DNA of 64,000 bases from Devosia sp. GTDB lineage: Bacteria > Pseudomonadota > Alphaproteobacteria > Rhizobiales > Devosiaceae. Position numbers and translations under genes: made by a program. The stretch covers positions 1 to 64,000 of the forward strand of contig JAQGJK010000025.1 in the NCBI GenBank assembly GCA_028290665.1. The letters are read 5' to 3'. How positions within the stretch are numbered: position 1 is the first letter of the stretch; each line of letters opens with the position of its first letter. The notes under the pieces are model-generated. The model made no database searches and was not told the DNA's origin. It worked only from the letters and a program-made list of their open reading frames with translations. Below, in pieces: positions 43,785-53,064 of the stretch.

Positions 43785-44204
43785 ATGACACGCGAATTGT
43801 TCACCCGCCCCGGGTTCGAGGCCTTTGTTCTCGGCCTGCCGGCGGTGACGCTGGTCGAGCAATGGGGCAGCAGCGTCGCCAAGGTCGGAGGTCAAAGCGG
43901 CGGCAAGGTGTTCGCGCAAAGTGCGCTGACCGACGGACACATCTCGTTCAAGGTATCCGAACTCGCCTTCGAGGGGCTGACCAGCTTTGCGGGCATCGGC
44001 CAGGCCGCCTACAGCGCCAAGCGGCAATGGGTCAGCGTCGCGGCCGATGCCGATTTGAGCGAAGCGGACCTCCAGGCCTACATCGTCGAGGCGCATCGGA
44101 TCATCGCCGGCAAGCTGACTCGCAAGCTGCGTCTGGAACTCGGCATCGACGACCTACCTAGAGGTGGACCCGGTACAGCGTCAGCGGCGCCCCCGGCGGA
44201 CTGA
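43785..44204 (+). CDS. MmcQ/YjbR family protein
   Basis: A 139-residue protein of the MmcQ/YjbR group, a CyaY-like fold thought to bind DNA. The signature is a GLPAVTLVEQWG near 18-29, the GKVFAQ block, and the LQAYIVEAHRIIAGKLTRKLR helix near 95-115. The function is not established. Its last 47 bases overlap the 3' end of the convergent membrane-protein gene. Confidence 0.85.
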   Translation: MTRELFTRPGFEAFVLGLPAVTLVEQWGSSVAKVGGQSGGKVFAQSALTDGHISFKVSELAFEGLTSFAGIGQAAYSAKRQWVSVAADADLSEADLQAYIVEAHRIIAGKLTRKLRLELGIDDLPRGGPGTASAAPPAD

Positions 44205-45957
44205 TTTCTTCGAGCCACGACGGCAGCGCGCCAAGGGCATGGAGCCTGACGAAGGCGTCCGGGGCGGCATCGGCAAGGCCGCGCATTTCCGGCATCGCGG
44301 GACAGATCACCACATAGTTGACGCCGCGGCGCACCAGTATGTCGCGTGCCGCGGCGATCGGGCCGTTGAAGAAATCGAAGGTATCGCGCACCCCGGCGAT
44401 GTTGCGGTGATACGGCGCCGCGACAACGCTGTGCGGAGTGAACGCCAGCAGGTGTGAACCGAGGTCAATGAAGCCCATCACCCGGCCCGGCGGCAGCGCG
44501 GCCAGTGTTTCGAACGCCGCCGGCATCAGGCAGAGCTGCTTTTCGCCCTGCGCCGTGGCGACGACGGCGAGCCCCGAATCCTCGAATTGGGCGACCGTCA
44601 GGTTGACGGCTACGCCGAGCACGATGCCGGCAAAGCCGAGCCAGCCGCCCAGCAGCGCCATGAGGTAACGCAGACGGTTACCCGCGAGGTAGCGCGTTCG
44701 CGCCCAGACGATGAAGGCAGCGCCGGCCGGAATGGCCAGCGGTGCGGCCAGCCGGGCGCCGCGCAATTGCAGCAACATCACCAGCACGGCGAGCACGAGG
44801 AAGGCGCCATACACCAGCCATTCGTCGCGCGCCTCGCGGTTCCGCACCAGCGTCGCGCCGAGAATGCACACCGCCAGCGCCGGCGGCACGGCTACGGCAA
44901 CGACATAGGCCGGCATGCTCGCAAACGAGGTCCAGGCGGGCTTCGCCTCGACGATCCGATCAAGCCAATTGGCGATGAGCCAGGGATCAAGCGCCGCGTA
45001 GGGGCCGAGCCGACACTCGGGAAACAGGAGCAGCAGCCCGGCACCGAGTGCCAGCGCTGCGGCCCCGAGCACGGTGGCGCGCACAACAGGCGACCGGGTG
45101 CGGGCCAGCAGCGGCGGCAGCAGGGCAGCGAGCGCACCGAGACCGATGGCGGCTACGACGAACACGATCGATAGCGCATCGCAGGCGGGCACGAACCAGC
45201 GCTCGGGGGCGCTCGCCAGCAGCAGGTGGACGACGCTCGCCGCAGCAAAGCTGATACCGAACAGTTGCAGCGCCGGGCCGCGATCGCCACGCCTGACGAA
45301 GGCGAGCGCAAACGCACCGGTGGTGGCGATGACGCTCGGCAGGCCCTCGATGCCGATGGCAAGCGAAGTCGCGGCCGCGAGCCCGGCGAGCGCCGCAAAG
45401 TGCGGACGGCGCAGGGCTTCGAGCGCGCCGAGCAGCATCACCAGTACCAAGAGGATCTGCGCGCCGTGATGATCGAGCCGTCCGGGGGAAAATTCGGCCA
45501 TCAGCGCCGGTGAAAACGCCGGCAGCACCAGCCCGGGCAATTGCCCCTCGGGACCGGCGAGCCGCGTCGCGATGGTGCCGCTCAGCGCCAAGAGCCCGAG
45601 CAGTTGCAGCAGAGGCCACACATAGAACACCAGCGTCTCGGCCCCGGCAAACGGCCGGAACAGCAGCAGCAGCGCGGTGATGGGCCAGTCGATCAGTCGC
45701 GACCAGTGGATTTCGGCGCCAAAAGGAGTGTTGAGCCGGTGCTGGACGATGTCGGTCCAGGCCTGCCCGCCGAGCAGATCGCGCACCGTGACCAGCCGCA
45801 TGGCATCATCGGTATCGGCCAGCAGCGGCACGGTTCCGGCATTGAACAGTGCCCGGGCGATCAGGGCGGTGGCGAGGATAACGAACACCGCCAGCAGCGG
45901 CAGCGCTTCGCGCAGGCGGCTTCGTCGCCGCGCCAACCCTCCCGCCAGTTCCGGCAC
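44158..45957 (-). CDS. GT-C type multi-pass membrane protein, putative glycosyltransferase
   Basis: A 599-residue inner-membrane protein with about twelve hydrophobic helices and a C-terminal soluble part of about 120 residues. The first loop, LLADTDDAMRLVTVRDLLGGQAW near 44-66 with an acidic TDD, is the position where GT-C sugar transferases of the STT3/Pmt plan bind the metal or substrate. That places it in the GT-C group, possibly adding sugars to envelope glycans; the substrate is unknown. It starts at GTG 45957. Very high GC and many alanine and leucine codons are normal for this organism's membrane proteins. Confidence 0.65.
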   Translation of the reverse strand: MPELAGGLARRRSRLREALPLLAVFVILATALIARALFNAGTVPLLADTDDAMRLVTVRDLLGGQAWTDIVQHRLNTPFGAEIHWSRLIDWPITALLLLFRPFAGAETLVFYVWPLLQLLGLLALSGTIATRLAGPEGQLPGLVLPAFSPALMAEFSPGRLDHHGAQILLVLVMLLGALEALRRPHFAALAGLAAATSLAIGIEGLPSVIATTGAFALAFVRRGDRGPALQLFGISFAAASVVHLLLASAPERWFVPACDALSIVFVVAAIGLGALAALLPPLLARTRSPVVRATVLGAAALALGAGLLLLFPECRLGPYAALDPWLIANWLDRIVEAKPAWTSFASMPAYVVAVAVPPALAVCILGATLVRNREARDEWLVYGAFLVLAVLVMLLQLRGARLAAPLAIPAGAAFIVWARTRYLAGNRLRYLMALLGGWLGFAGIVLGVAVNLTVAQFEDSGLAVVATAQGEKQLCLMPAAFETLAALPPGRVMGFIDLGSHLLAFTPHSVVAAPYHRNIAGVRDTFDFFNGPIAAARDILVRRGVNYVVICPAMPEMRGLADAAPDAFVRLHALGALPSWLEEISPPGAPLTLYRVHL

Positions 45958-46024
45958 CTGTCGACCCTGCCCGCCTCGTCGACATCGAGCTTAAGCGCGT
46001 GGCGATTAAGGCGAGACTAAGCCC

Positions 46025-46059
46025 AAAAAACAAAGGGCGACCCACAAGGGGGCCGCCCA
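46025..46059 (-). terminator. Rho-independent terminator of the peroxiredoxin gene
   Basis: On the minus strand GGGCGGCCC and GGGTCGCCC form a stem of nine pairs with one G-U, followed by TTTGTTTTTT. It lies 25 bases beyond the peroxiredoxin stop. Confidence 0.85.
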
Positions 46060-46083
46060 GTTCTTTAGGGAGGGGACGAAAAC

Positions 46084-46719
46084 TCAGGCGCGCGGCTGCG
46101 GCACGATGCGGAGATAGGGCTTGATCTCCTTCCAGCCGCCGGGGAATTTTTCCTTGGCGTCTTCATTGGAGACGGCCGGGACGATGATCACGTCCTCTCC
46201 GTTCTTCCAGTTCACCGGGGTAGCGACCTGGTATTTGGCGGTCAGCTGCAGCGAGTCGATGACGCGGATGATCTCATCGAAATTGCGGCCGGTCGAAGCC
46301 GGGTATTCGAGCTTGAGCTTGATCTTCTTGTCGGGGCCGATGACGAACACCGACCGCACCGTCATCGAGTTATCGGCGTTGGGGTGGATCATTTCGTACT
46401 TCCGGGCGATATCGCCGGTAGCATCCGAAATCAGCGGAAAATTGAGGGCAACGCCCTGGGTTTCCTCGATATCCTTGCTCCAGCCGGCATGGTTTTCGAG
46501 CTTGTCTACCGACAAGCCGAGCACCTTGACGTCGCGCTTGTCGAATTCGGGTTTCAGCTTGGCCGTGGCGCCGAGTTCGGTGGTGCAGACCGGGGTGAAA
46601 TTCTTGGGGTGGCTGAACAGCACCGCCCAGTGACCATCGATATAATCGTGGAAGCGGATGTGCCCTTCGGTGGTTTCAGCTTCGAAATCCGGGGCGATGT
46701 CGCCAATGAGAATGGCCAT
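46084..46719 (-). CDS. 1-Cys peroxiredoxin (Prx6 type)
   Basis: A 211-residue cytosolic thiol peroxidase that reduces H2O2 and alkyl hydroperoxides. The peroxidatic cysteine lies in NFTPVCTTEL near 42, and no second cysteine appears, which is the 1-Cys plan. Other signatures: the APDFEAETTEG start and the C-terminal extension VIIVPAVSNEDAKEKFPGGW. It begins at ATG 46719; a longer frame to 46755 is not family-like. A rho-independent terminator follows. Confidence 0.92.
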   Translation of the reverse strand: MAILIGDIAPDFEAETTEGHIRFHDYIDGHWAVLFSHPKNFTPVCTTELGATAKLKPEFDKRDVKVLGLSVDKLENHAGWSKDIEETQGVALNFPLISDATGDIARKYEMIHPNADNSMTVRSVFVIGPDKKIKLKLEYPASTGRNFDEIIRVIDSLQLTAKYQVATPVNWKNGEDVIIVPAVSNEDAKEKFPGGWKEIKPYLRIVPQPRA

Positions 46720-46898
46720 TTTGAGTAGACTCCTCGCCGGCCCGTATCGGGCCACGTGTGATGCACACTATATCGGCCCTGACGCCGCACAATGAAGCGC
46801 GCGCTAGCGAATTCTTTTTGTGAATTGGCGACGGGCCGCAACAGCCCTTTCCACGATCGGGGGTCGCGGCGCAATAGGGTGCCGGGTCGCGTTCCGGC

Positions 46899-47099
46899 TC
46901 AACCGGCGGTGGTGAGGATCTCGCCGCCATTGCCGACGCCCATGGCAAGCACGAACAGGATCGGCAGGAACCCGAGTACCAGCGCAGGAATCGGCTTGAC
47001 CCGAGCCAGCCGCGCGATCAGGAAACAGATGATCAGCAGCGTCACGTTGAACAGGATGCCGAGGGCGTTGACCTCGAGATAGCTGGCGAACTGTTGCAT
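46899..47099 (-). CDS. Small two-helix membrane protein
   Basis: A 66-residue protein starting at ATG 47099 after a GAGG-like site. Two hydrophobic helices (about 12-32 and 36-56) fill most of it. It lies alone between the peroxiredoxin and CreA-like genes. I do not recognise a family; a longer frame back to 47189 adds an unlikely basic stretch. Confidence 0.5.
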   Translation of the reverse strand: MQQFASYLEVNALGILFNVTLLIICFLIARLARVKPIPALVLGFLPILFVLAMGVGNGGEILTTAG

Positions 47100-47256
47100 G
47101 ACGGGCCTCACTGCTGAACGCTGCCATCGTGCGCGGCGCTGCGTTATGAAGCCGTAGGCAGCCAGCGCGGCTTTTGATTCAAAGGCCATCTACCAGAATA
47201 CCGAGACCCAGCTTTTCTCCCAGCATCCACTCAAGCTGCATCGTTCTCTGGACGTA

Positions 47257-47745
47257 TTAAAACCCCGCTGGCGCGCCATTGGTCCAGGTGACGTCGAGGC
47301 CCGTCAGCGGCACCACCGAGAGGCTCATCTTGCCCGAGCCCTGCTGGATTTCCCGGCCATGGGCAAGGTAGATGATCGATTTGTTGGCCGGGTCATAGAC
47401 GCGGGTGACGCGCAGGCTCTTGAAGATCAGGCTGCGGGCCTGCTTGAAGATTTCCTCGCCGCCCTGGTTCATCGCAATCGAACCGATGGTGAGCGGGCCG
47501 TTGGCCGAGCAATCGATCGCCGAAAAGGACGGGTCCTCGAGCCAGTTGCCCTGCTGCATCCGGTCGATGAACGAGCGGTTGAAATACGCCACATGGCAGA
47601 TGATCCCGGCGATCTCGGGATCGGCGACCGCTTCGATGGCGATATCGTTGCCGGTCCAGTCGACCCCGACGGTCCCGACCGTATTGGGGTTGGAGCAGCT
47701 GGCGAGTGTTGCGAGCAGCACCAGTGCAGCGGCGAGGCGTCTCAT
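47257..47745 (-). CDS. CreA family lipoprotein
   Basis: A 162-residue exported protein. The N-terminus is a lipoprotein signal with the lipobox LASC at about 14-17. The mature part has VGTVGVDWTGNDIAIEAVADPEIAGIICHVAYF near 24-56, NWLEDPSFSAIDC, and SLIFKSLRVTRVYDPANKSIIYLAHG, the conserved CreA plan. The molecular role is unknown. The gene stands alone and is not part of an operon. Confidence 0.85.
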   Translation of the reverse strand: MRRLAAALVLLATLASCSNPNTVGTVGVDWTGNDIAIEAVADPEIAGIICHVAYFNRSFIDRMQQGNWLEDPSFSAIDCSANGPLTIGSIAMNQGGEEIFKQARSLIFKSLRVTRVYDPANKSIIYLAHGREIQQGSGKMSLSVVPLTGLDVTWTNGAPAGF

Positions 47746-47802
47746 GCGAAATCCCCCAGTTCCCGAGCCCGCCCAACGCGTTGCCCGTATATCGAGTTGC
47801 GC

Positions 47803-48612
47803 TCAGTTGCGGTGGCGACTGAGCCAGTGTTCGGTCGCACGGATCACCAGTGACAGCGAGATGGTCATCACCAGATAGAGAAACGCCACGACATTGTAAG
47901 TCTCGAAGAATTTGAAACTGCCGGAGGAATACACCTTGCCGATCTGCGTGATGTCCTGGACCCCGAGGGCCGAGACCAGTGCCGAATCCTTCAGCATCGC
48001 GACGAAATCATTGCCGAGCGGCGGCAGGATAATCCGGAACGCCTGCGGCGCGATCACCAGTCGGAAAATGTGCCAGCGCGACAACCCAAGCGCTTCGGCG
48101 GCTTCGATCTGGCCGTCATCGACCGCCTCGATCCCGGCGCGGAAAATCTCGGCGATGAATGCCGAATAGGCGATGGTCAGCGCAATGATCGCCCGCCAGG
48201 TGAAATCGAAATCGCGGATGCGGAATTCCGGCATCCAGCCGGCGGACACCAGCGGGCTGGCGGCCATATTGGCCAGCATGATGAAGAACGGCGCCCCGAC
48301 GAACGCCATGTAGAACAGCAGCACCAGCACCGGGATGCCGCGCACCACCTCGATATAAAACGTCGCCACCTGCCGCAGCAGGTAAACCCGCGAGGTGCGC
48401 AGCATGGCAACGATCAGCCCGAGCGTCGCCGCCAGCGCGAAAGCGACAAGCGTCACCCACAGCGTCGTCCATACGCCACGCACGAGGGCGTTGAAGATCT
48501 GCGTGTAGCCGGCGTCGGCGACGATGCGCCACGACAGCAACACGCCAAGCAGCGCGACCGCCAGCAGCCAAAGCGGAAACTCGCGGCGGGAGCGGGAACG
48601 GGAAGGCGCCAT
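47803..48612 (-). CDS. Amino acid ABC transporter permease (HisMQ/GlnP family)
   Basis: A 269-residue permease with hydrophobic helices throughout. The LGLSRWHIFRLVIAPQAFRIILPPLGNDFVAMLKDSAL block near 175-212 is the cytoplasmic ATPase-contact loop and following helix of the HisM/GlnP family. It partners with the binding protein encoded 106 bases upstream. No ATPase gene is adjacent, so the system must use one from elsewhere. It moves polar amino acids into the cell. Confidence 0.9.
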   Translation of the reverse strand: MAPSRSRSRREFPLWLLAVALLGVLLSWRIVADAGYTQIFNALVRGVWTTLWVTLVAFALAATLGLIVAMLRTSRVYLLRQVATFYIEVVRGIPVLVLLFYMAFVGAPFFIMLANMAASPLVSAGWMPEFRIRDFDFTWRAIIALTIAYSAFIAEIFRAGIEAVDDGQIEAAEALGLSRWHIFRLVIAPQAFRIILPPLGNDFVAMLKDSALVSALGVQDITQIGKVYSSGSFKFFETYNVVAFLYLVMTISLSLVIRATEHWLSRHRN

Positions 48613-48718
48613 GGGTTTGGTGGGTATGGGCGTTCGAGCGGGATGTCAAAGGCCGCGGTGCAGCGACATTCCCGACCAGAAGCCGCACGACAGGAGACCC
48701 GTCGCGCGGCCGGTTTGC

Positions 48719-49516
48719 CTACTGCTTGGCGTTATGCTCGTAGAACCATTTGGTCTTCAGCGCCTCGAGCGTCCCATCGGCGACCATCGCCGCGAGCGCG
48801 GCGTTGATCGGTTGGAGCAGGTCGGACCCGGGGGTCAGGATGAAGCCGAAGCTCTCGGTGCCGAGCGGATTTCCGACGACTTTGAGCGCATCGGGATTGG
48901 CGCCGATATAGCCGGCGGCCGAAGTCGAATCCATCAGCACGGTATCGACGTCGCCCGAAATCAGCGCCTGCACCGACGCGCCGAAGGTATCGAACAGCTT
49001 GATCCGCGGATTGGTTTCGTCACCGTCGAGCACGTCATAGACCGCAACGTAGAAATTGGTGGTGCCGGCCTGCGCTCCGACGAGGAAGTCGGCATTGGCG
49101 CCAAAGCTCGCAGCATCAGTGAAGCGGTCTTCGTCGGCCCGCACCAGCATAAACTGTTCGCTGGTCAGGTACGGCGCGCTGAAATCGATCTGCGCCTCGC
49201 GCTCGGAATTGATGGTGATGCCGTCCATGCCGACTTCGAACTGGCCGGTCCGCACCGCTTCGATCATCACGTCCCAGCTCGACAGCTGCCAGTCGACGGT
49301 GGCGTTGAGGCGTTTCGCCACTTCGTTCATCAGATCATATTCGAGCCCAACACCCTCGCCCGTCACCGGATCGGCGAAATTGAGCGGCGGATAGGCGTTT
49401 TCCGTCACCGCCACGATGGCGCGCCCGGCAAGGTCGGGCAGCGACTGGGCATGGGCGGCAGGCACCAGCAGGGCTACCAGCGCTGTCGCGGCCAGTAAGG
49501 TTTTCACGACGGACAT
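48719..49516 (-). CDS. Amino acid ABC transporter periplasmic binding protein
   Basis: A 265-residue periplasmic protein of the SBP_bac_3 family. Residues 1-23 are a Sec signal ending AHAQ. The mature protein has [30 protein letters not shown] near 41-70, [23 protein letters not shown] near 98-120, and [12 protein letters not shown] near 205. It binds an amino acid or similar small ligand and delivers it to the permease. Start at ATG 49516. Together with the permease it is an incomplete set, without an ATPase gene. Confidence 0.92.
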   Translation of the reverse strand: MSVVKTLLAATALVALLVPAAHAQSLPDLAGRAIVAVTENAYPPLNFADPVTGEGVGLEYDLMNEVAKRLNATVDWQLSSWDVMIEAVRTGQFEVGMDGITINSEREAQIDFSAPYLTSEQFMLVRADEDRFTDAASFGANADFLVGAQAGTTNFYVAVYDVLDGDETNPRIKLFDTFGASVQALISGDVDTVLMDSTSAAGYIGANPDALKVVGNPLGTESFGFILTPGSDLLQPINAALAAMVADGTLEALKTKWFYEHNAKQ

Positions 49517-49662
49517 GCGGCGGGTCTCCCAGTGTTTTCAGCCTTTGGCTCAAAGGCACTAAAGCAGATGCCCGGCGCTTGGCCAATGGGGTGACGCAGT
49601 GGACCGCCCCGGTCGAACCCTCTATAGACCGCGGTCGCAAACTACCTCCGGTTCCAAAAAAC

Positions 49663-50694
49663 ATGGCATTCGTTCCGCGCGTCTTTTCCGGCATCAAGCC
49701 GAGTGGCGACCTGCATCTCGGCAATTACCTAGGGGCCATCAAGCGCTTCGTGCCGCTGCAGGACACTCACCAGACGATTTATTGCGTCGTCGATATGCAC
49801 GCCATCACGGTGTGGCAGGAGCCAGAGGATCTCCGGCGCTGGACCTATGAAATCGCCGCCGGCTACATCGCCGCCGGGCTCGATCCGACACGCTCGATCA
49901 TCTTCAACCAGAGCCAGGTGATGGAGCACGCCGAGCTCAGCTGGATTTTCAACTGCGTCGCCCGCATGGGCTGGATGGAGCGGATGACCCAGTTCAAGGA
50001 CAAGGCGGGCGAGAACGCCGAGGCCGTGTCGCTCGGGCTGTTCGCCTATCCCTCGCTGATGGCGGCGGATATCCTGCTGTACAAGTCGACCGGCGTGCCG
50101 GTAGGCGACGACCAGAAGCAGCACCTCGAACTGACGCGCGATATCGCCAAGAAATTCAACCACGATTTCCGCAGGCAAACCAAGGCGCTGGGCTACGAGG
50201 CCGATTATTTCCCGATCACCGAGACGCTCGCGACGGGCCCCGCCATGCGGGTCAAGAGCCTCAAGGATGGCGCGCGCAAGATGAGCAAGTCCGATGCCTC
50301 GGACCTCTCGACCATCTACATGATGGACGATGCCGATGCGATCGCCAAAAAGATCAAGCGCGCCACCACCGACCCCGAACCGCTGCCGAGCGAGGCCGCG
50401 GGGCTCGAAGGCCGGGCCGAGGCCGAAAATCTCGTTGGCATCTATGCAGCACTTGCCGGCACCAGCGTTGTCGACGTGCTCACCGAATTCGGCGGCGCCG
50501 GCTGGGGCCGCTTCAAACCGGCGCTGTCAGATCTTGCCGTATCGGTCCTCGCGCCCATCGCCGGGGAAATGCGCCGCCTCGTCGGCGACTTCACCGAAAT
50601 GGACCGCATCCTCCGCGACGGCGCCGACCGCGCGCGGGCCATCGCTCAGCCGCACATGGATGAAATCCGGAAAATTGTTGGTTTCGTCCGCTAG
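49663..50694 (+). CDS. trpS: Tryptophanyl-tRNA synthetase
   Basis: A 343-residue class I aminoacyl-tRNA synthetase that charges tRNA-Trp. The HIGH-like motif is [10 protein letters not shown] near 13-22, and the KMSKS motif is [10 protein letters not shown] near 204-213. [10 protein letters not shown] and [32 protein letters not shown] are the diagnostic tryptophan blocks. I start at ATG 49663, not at the earlier 49579. In many Hyphomicrobiales trpS is followed by a universal stress gene, as here. Confidence 0.97.
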   Translation: MAFVPRVFSGIKPSGDLHLGNYLGAIKRFVPLQDTHQTIYCVVDMHAITVWQEPEDLRRWTYEIAAGYIAAGLDPTRSIIFNQSQVMEHAELSWIFNCVARMGWMERMTQFKDKAGENAEAVSLGLFAYPSLMAADILLYKSTGVPVGDDQKQHLELTRDIAKKFNHDFRRQTKALGYEADYFPITETLATGPAMRVKSLKDGARKMSKSDASDLSTIYMMDDADAIAKKIKRATTDPEPLPSEAAGLEGRAEAENLVGIYAALAGTSVVDVLTEFGGAGWGRFKPALSDLAVSVLAPIAGEMRRLVGDFTEMDRILRDGADRARAIAQPHMDEIRKIVGFVR

Positions 50695-50763
50695 CGAGCC
50701 GGCTTGCGCCGCCGCCACAGCAATGAAATTATGCCGGGCTATAACCAGCGAAGGAGCGGCGCC

Positions 50764-51243
50764 TTGGCTGAGCCCGTGACTGACTACGCACGAAAATTCC
50801 TCGTCATTATCGACGACACTCCCGAGTGCGACCGGGCGGTGACGTTCGCTGCCTATCGCGTCAAGCGCACCGGCGGCACGGTGGTGATGATGAGCGTCAT
50901 CGATACCGGCGAATTCGAGCAGTACATGGGGGTCGGCGAGGTGATGCGGGCCGAAGCCCGCGACGAGGCCGAGCGCAACCTCGACGCCCGCATCGCGCGG
51001 ATCAACAGCATCGGCACCATCCGCATCGAGACGGTGATCCGCGAAGGCGACGGGCCGACGGAGATCGACACGCTGATCCGGGAGGATTCGGGCATCGCGA
51101 TCCTGGCGCTCGCCGCCGGCACCGGCCCCGAGGGGCCCGGTTCGCTGGTGACGCATTTCGCTACACGCGCCAACACCCTACCAGTGCTGTTGACCATCGT
51201 GCCGGGCTCGATGACCGACGAACAGATCATCGCCGTCTGCTGA
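50764..51243 (+). CDS. Universal stress protein (UspA family)
   Basis: A 159-residue UspA-fold protein. VIIDDTPECDRAVTFAAYRVKRTGGTVVMMSVID starts near 15, and the later LALAAGTGPEGPGSLVTHF block replaces the ATP loop seen in many Usp proteins. It probably binds nucleotides or acts as a stress adaptor. I start at TTG 50764, because AAGGAG lies eight bases upstream and the product begins MAEPVTDYARKFLV, as in relatives; ATG 50731 is the alternative. Confidence 0.85.
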   Translation: MAEPVTDYARKFLVIIDDTPECDRAVTFAAYRVKRTGGTVVMMSVIDTGEFEQYMGVGEVMRAEARDEAERNLDARIARINSIGTIRIETVIREGDGPTEIDTLIREDSGIAILALAAGTGPEGPGSLVTHFATRANTLPVLLTIVPGSMTDEQIIAVC

Positions 51244-51287
51244 ATTCGCCGCTCGCCGCCCTTGCGCGACGGGGACCAAAAGTCTAT

Positions 51288-51304
51288 TTTAGAATTGTTC
51301 TAAC
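51288..51304. promoter_or_regulatory. Iron-control element, predicted Irr site
   Basis: TTTAGAATTGTTCTAAC has arms TTAGAA and TTCTAA around TTG, matching the rhizobial iron-control element bound by the heme-responsive regulator Irr. It lies 20 bases before the NifU-like gene and would overlap its promoter, so expression of that Fe-S scaffold gene is expected to respond to iron. Confidence 0.75.
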
Positions 51305-51323
51305 TGCACTGATCGGCACCAAC

Positions 51324-51887
51324 ATGTTCATCCAGACCGAAGCTACGCCCAATCCCGCGACGCTCAAATTCCTGCCCGGCCGTGACGTGCTGCTCGGTGA
51401 ACCGCGCGATTTCCGCACGGCCGATGCCGCCGATAATTCGCCGCTAGCCGCCGGCCTGTTCACCGTACCGGGTGTCACCGGGGTGTTCCTCGGTGCTGAT
51501 TTCATCTCGGTCACCAAGGATGACAGCAACTGGGCCCATATTAAGCCGGCGATTCTCGGCGTGATCATGGAGCATTTCCTCTCGGGCAAGCCCGTCGTTA
51601 CCGATGGCGCACCAGCGTCCGAAATCGAACTCGAAGGTGAATTCTTCGCCGCCGAGGACCATGAAACCGTCGAAGTGATCAAGGAACTGCTCGCCACCCG
51701 CGTCCGCCCCGCCGTCGCCATGGATGGCGGTGACATCACCTTCAAGGGCTTCAAGGAGGGCACCGTGTTCCTCCACATGCAGGGCGCCTGCTCGGGCTGC
51801 CCGTCCTCGACGGCGACGCTCAAGAACGGCATCGAAAACCTGCTCCGGCATTTCGTTCCCGGCGTCGAGCACGTCCAGCAGGTCTGA
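51324..51887 (+). CDS. NifU family Fe-S scaffold protein
   Basis: A 187-residue protein with an N-terminal Nfu_N domain (MFIQTEATPNPATLKFLPG) and a C-terminal NifU domain whose CSGCPSS motif near 156 carries the Cys-x-x-Cys that holds an Fe-S cluster. It transfers clusters to target enzymes. ATG 51324 starts the conserved domain. A palindromic iron-control element lies just upstream. It opens the tsaB-rimI-fur neighbourhood typical of the order. Confidence 0.95.
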   Translation: MFIQTEATPNPATLKFLPGRDVLLGEPRDFRTADAADNSPLAAGLFTVPGVTGVFLGADFISVTKDDSNWAHIKPAILGVIMEHFLSGKPVVTDGAPASEIELEGEFFAAEDHETVEVIKELLATRVRPAVAMDGGDITFKGFKEGTVFLHMQGACSGCPSSTATLKNGIENLLRHFVPGVEHVQQV

Positions 51888-51949
51888 GCTAACTTATCCG
51901 GCTCGGCTGCATCTCGACTCCCGGGCCACCTCGCTCTAGAGCATCGCCC

Positions 51950-52558
51950 ATGACCGGGCCGATCCTTCTTGCCATCGACACTGCCGCGCCGCGCGTGCAA
52001 CTGGCGCTGCTGCTGGCCGACGGCACCGTCGATACGCTGGTCGATGACATCGCCAAGGGCCACGCCGAAATTCTATTCGAGCGTATCGCCACCCTGCTGG
52101 CTCGCCATGGCCTCGCCTATGCCGACCTCCAGCGTGTCGCCGTCACCACCGGCCCCGGCTCGTTCACCGGCCTCCGCATCGGGCTCTCGGCGGCACGCGG
52201 CTTTGGCCTCGCGCTCGGCGTACCCGTCGTCGGGATCCCGAGCCTGCTCGCATTTGCGCTCGCCGCCGAAGGCCCCGCCGATGTGCTGATCGATGCCCGG
52301 CGCGATGAAGCCTATCTCCAGCCGTTTGCCGGCCCCGGAGTGCCGCTCGACACCGCACGCATCCTGCCGATGGCCGAAGCCCGCTCGCGGCTCCGGCCCG
52401 GCGTGACACTGCTGCAGGCTCCCTTCGTCGATATCGCCCAGGTGGCGCGCTTCGCCGCGACAGTCGACCCTGCCGATTACCTCCCGCACGCCGCCTATGT
52501 GCGCGATGCCGATGCCAAGCCGCAGCTCAAGGGCCGCGTCGCCCTGGTCGGATCCTGA
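51950..52558 (+). CDS. tsaB: tRNA threonylcarbamoyladenosine protein TsaB
   Basis: A 202-residue protein of the ASKHA fold that partners with TsaD in making t6A at position 37 of ANN-decoding tRNAs. The start ILLAIDTAAPRVQLALL, the GPGSFTGLRIGLSAARGF motif near 66-83 and LIDARRDEAYLQPF near 114 are typical. Start at ATG 51950; rimI begins 3 bases after the stop. Confidence 0.95.
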   Translation: MTGPILLAIDTAAPRVQLALLLADGTVDTLVDDIAKGHAEILFERIATLLARHGLAYADLQRVAVTTGPGSFTGLRIGLSAARGFGLALGVPVVGIPSLLAFALAAEGPADVLIDARRDEAYLQPFAGPGVPLDTARILPMAEARSRLRPGVTLLQAPFVDIAQVARFAATVDPADYLPHAAYVRDADAKPQLKGRVALVGS

Positions 52559-52561
52559 TCA

Positions 52562-53041
52562 ATGGAAAAACTCTGGCTGGCCCCCGCCGGGCTTCACATC
52601 GAACCCGCCGAAAGCGCCGATGCCGAAACGCTGGCGCTGCTGCATGCGCAGGGGTTCTATCGCGGCTGGCCGCGCGATGATTTCGCCGCCTACATCATCG
52701 GGCACGATACCCCGATCTACGTCGCCTGCGATGCCAAGCGCCGCATCGCCGGCTTCATCATGCTCCGCCTCGCCGCCGATGAGGCCGAACTGATCACCAT
52801 TGCCGTCGATCCCCGCTGGCGCGGACGGGGTGTCGGCGCGGCACTGCTCAGGGCAGCGATCGAGGATTTGCGCCTTACGCCCGCCCGGCGGTTGTTCCTC
52901 GAAGTCGCCGCCGACAACCCCTCGGCACTGGCGCTTTATCGCAAGGCCGGCTTTGCCGAGATCGGCCGGCGCGACGGCTATTATCTCCGCGACAACGGCA
53001 AGCCTGCCACCGCCCTTGTCATGGGACGCGATCTTGGCTAA
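52562..53041 (+). CDS. rimI: Ribosomal protein S18 alanine N-acetyltransferase family protein RimI
   Basis: A 159-residue GNAT acetyltransferase. TIAVDPRWRGRGVGAALLRAAI near 79-100 is the acetyl-CoA loop with Arg-x-x-Gly-x-Gly, and EVAADNPSALALYRKAGFAEIGRRDGYY near 119-146 is the typical RimI end. It acetylates protein N-termini, classically S18. The coding frame is separated from tsaB by three bases, matching the conserved order. Confidence 0.93.
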   Translation: MEKLWLAPAGLHIEPAESADAETLALLHAQGFYRGWPRDDFAAYIIGHDTPIYVACDAKRRIAGFIMLRLAADEAELITIAVDPRWRGRGVGAALLRAAIEDLRLTPARRLFLEVAADNPSALALYRKAGFAEIGRRDGYYLRDNGKPATALVMGRDLG

Positions 53042-53064
53042 CCCGGATGGGTGATACGGGGGCG

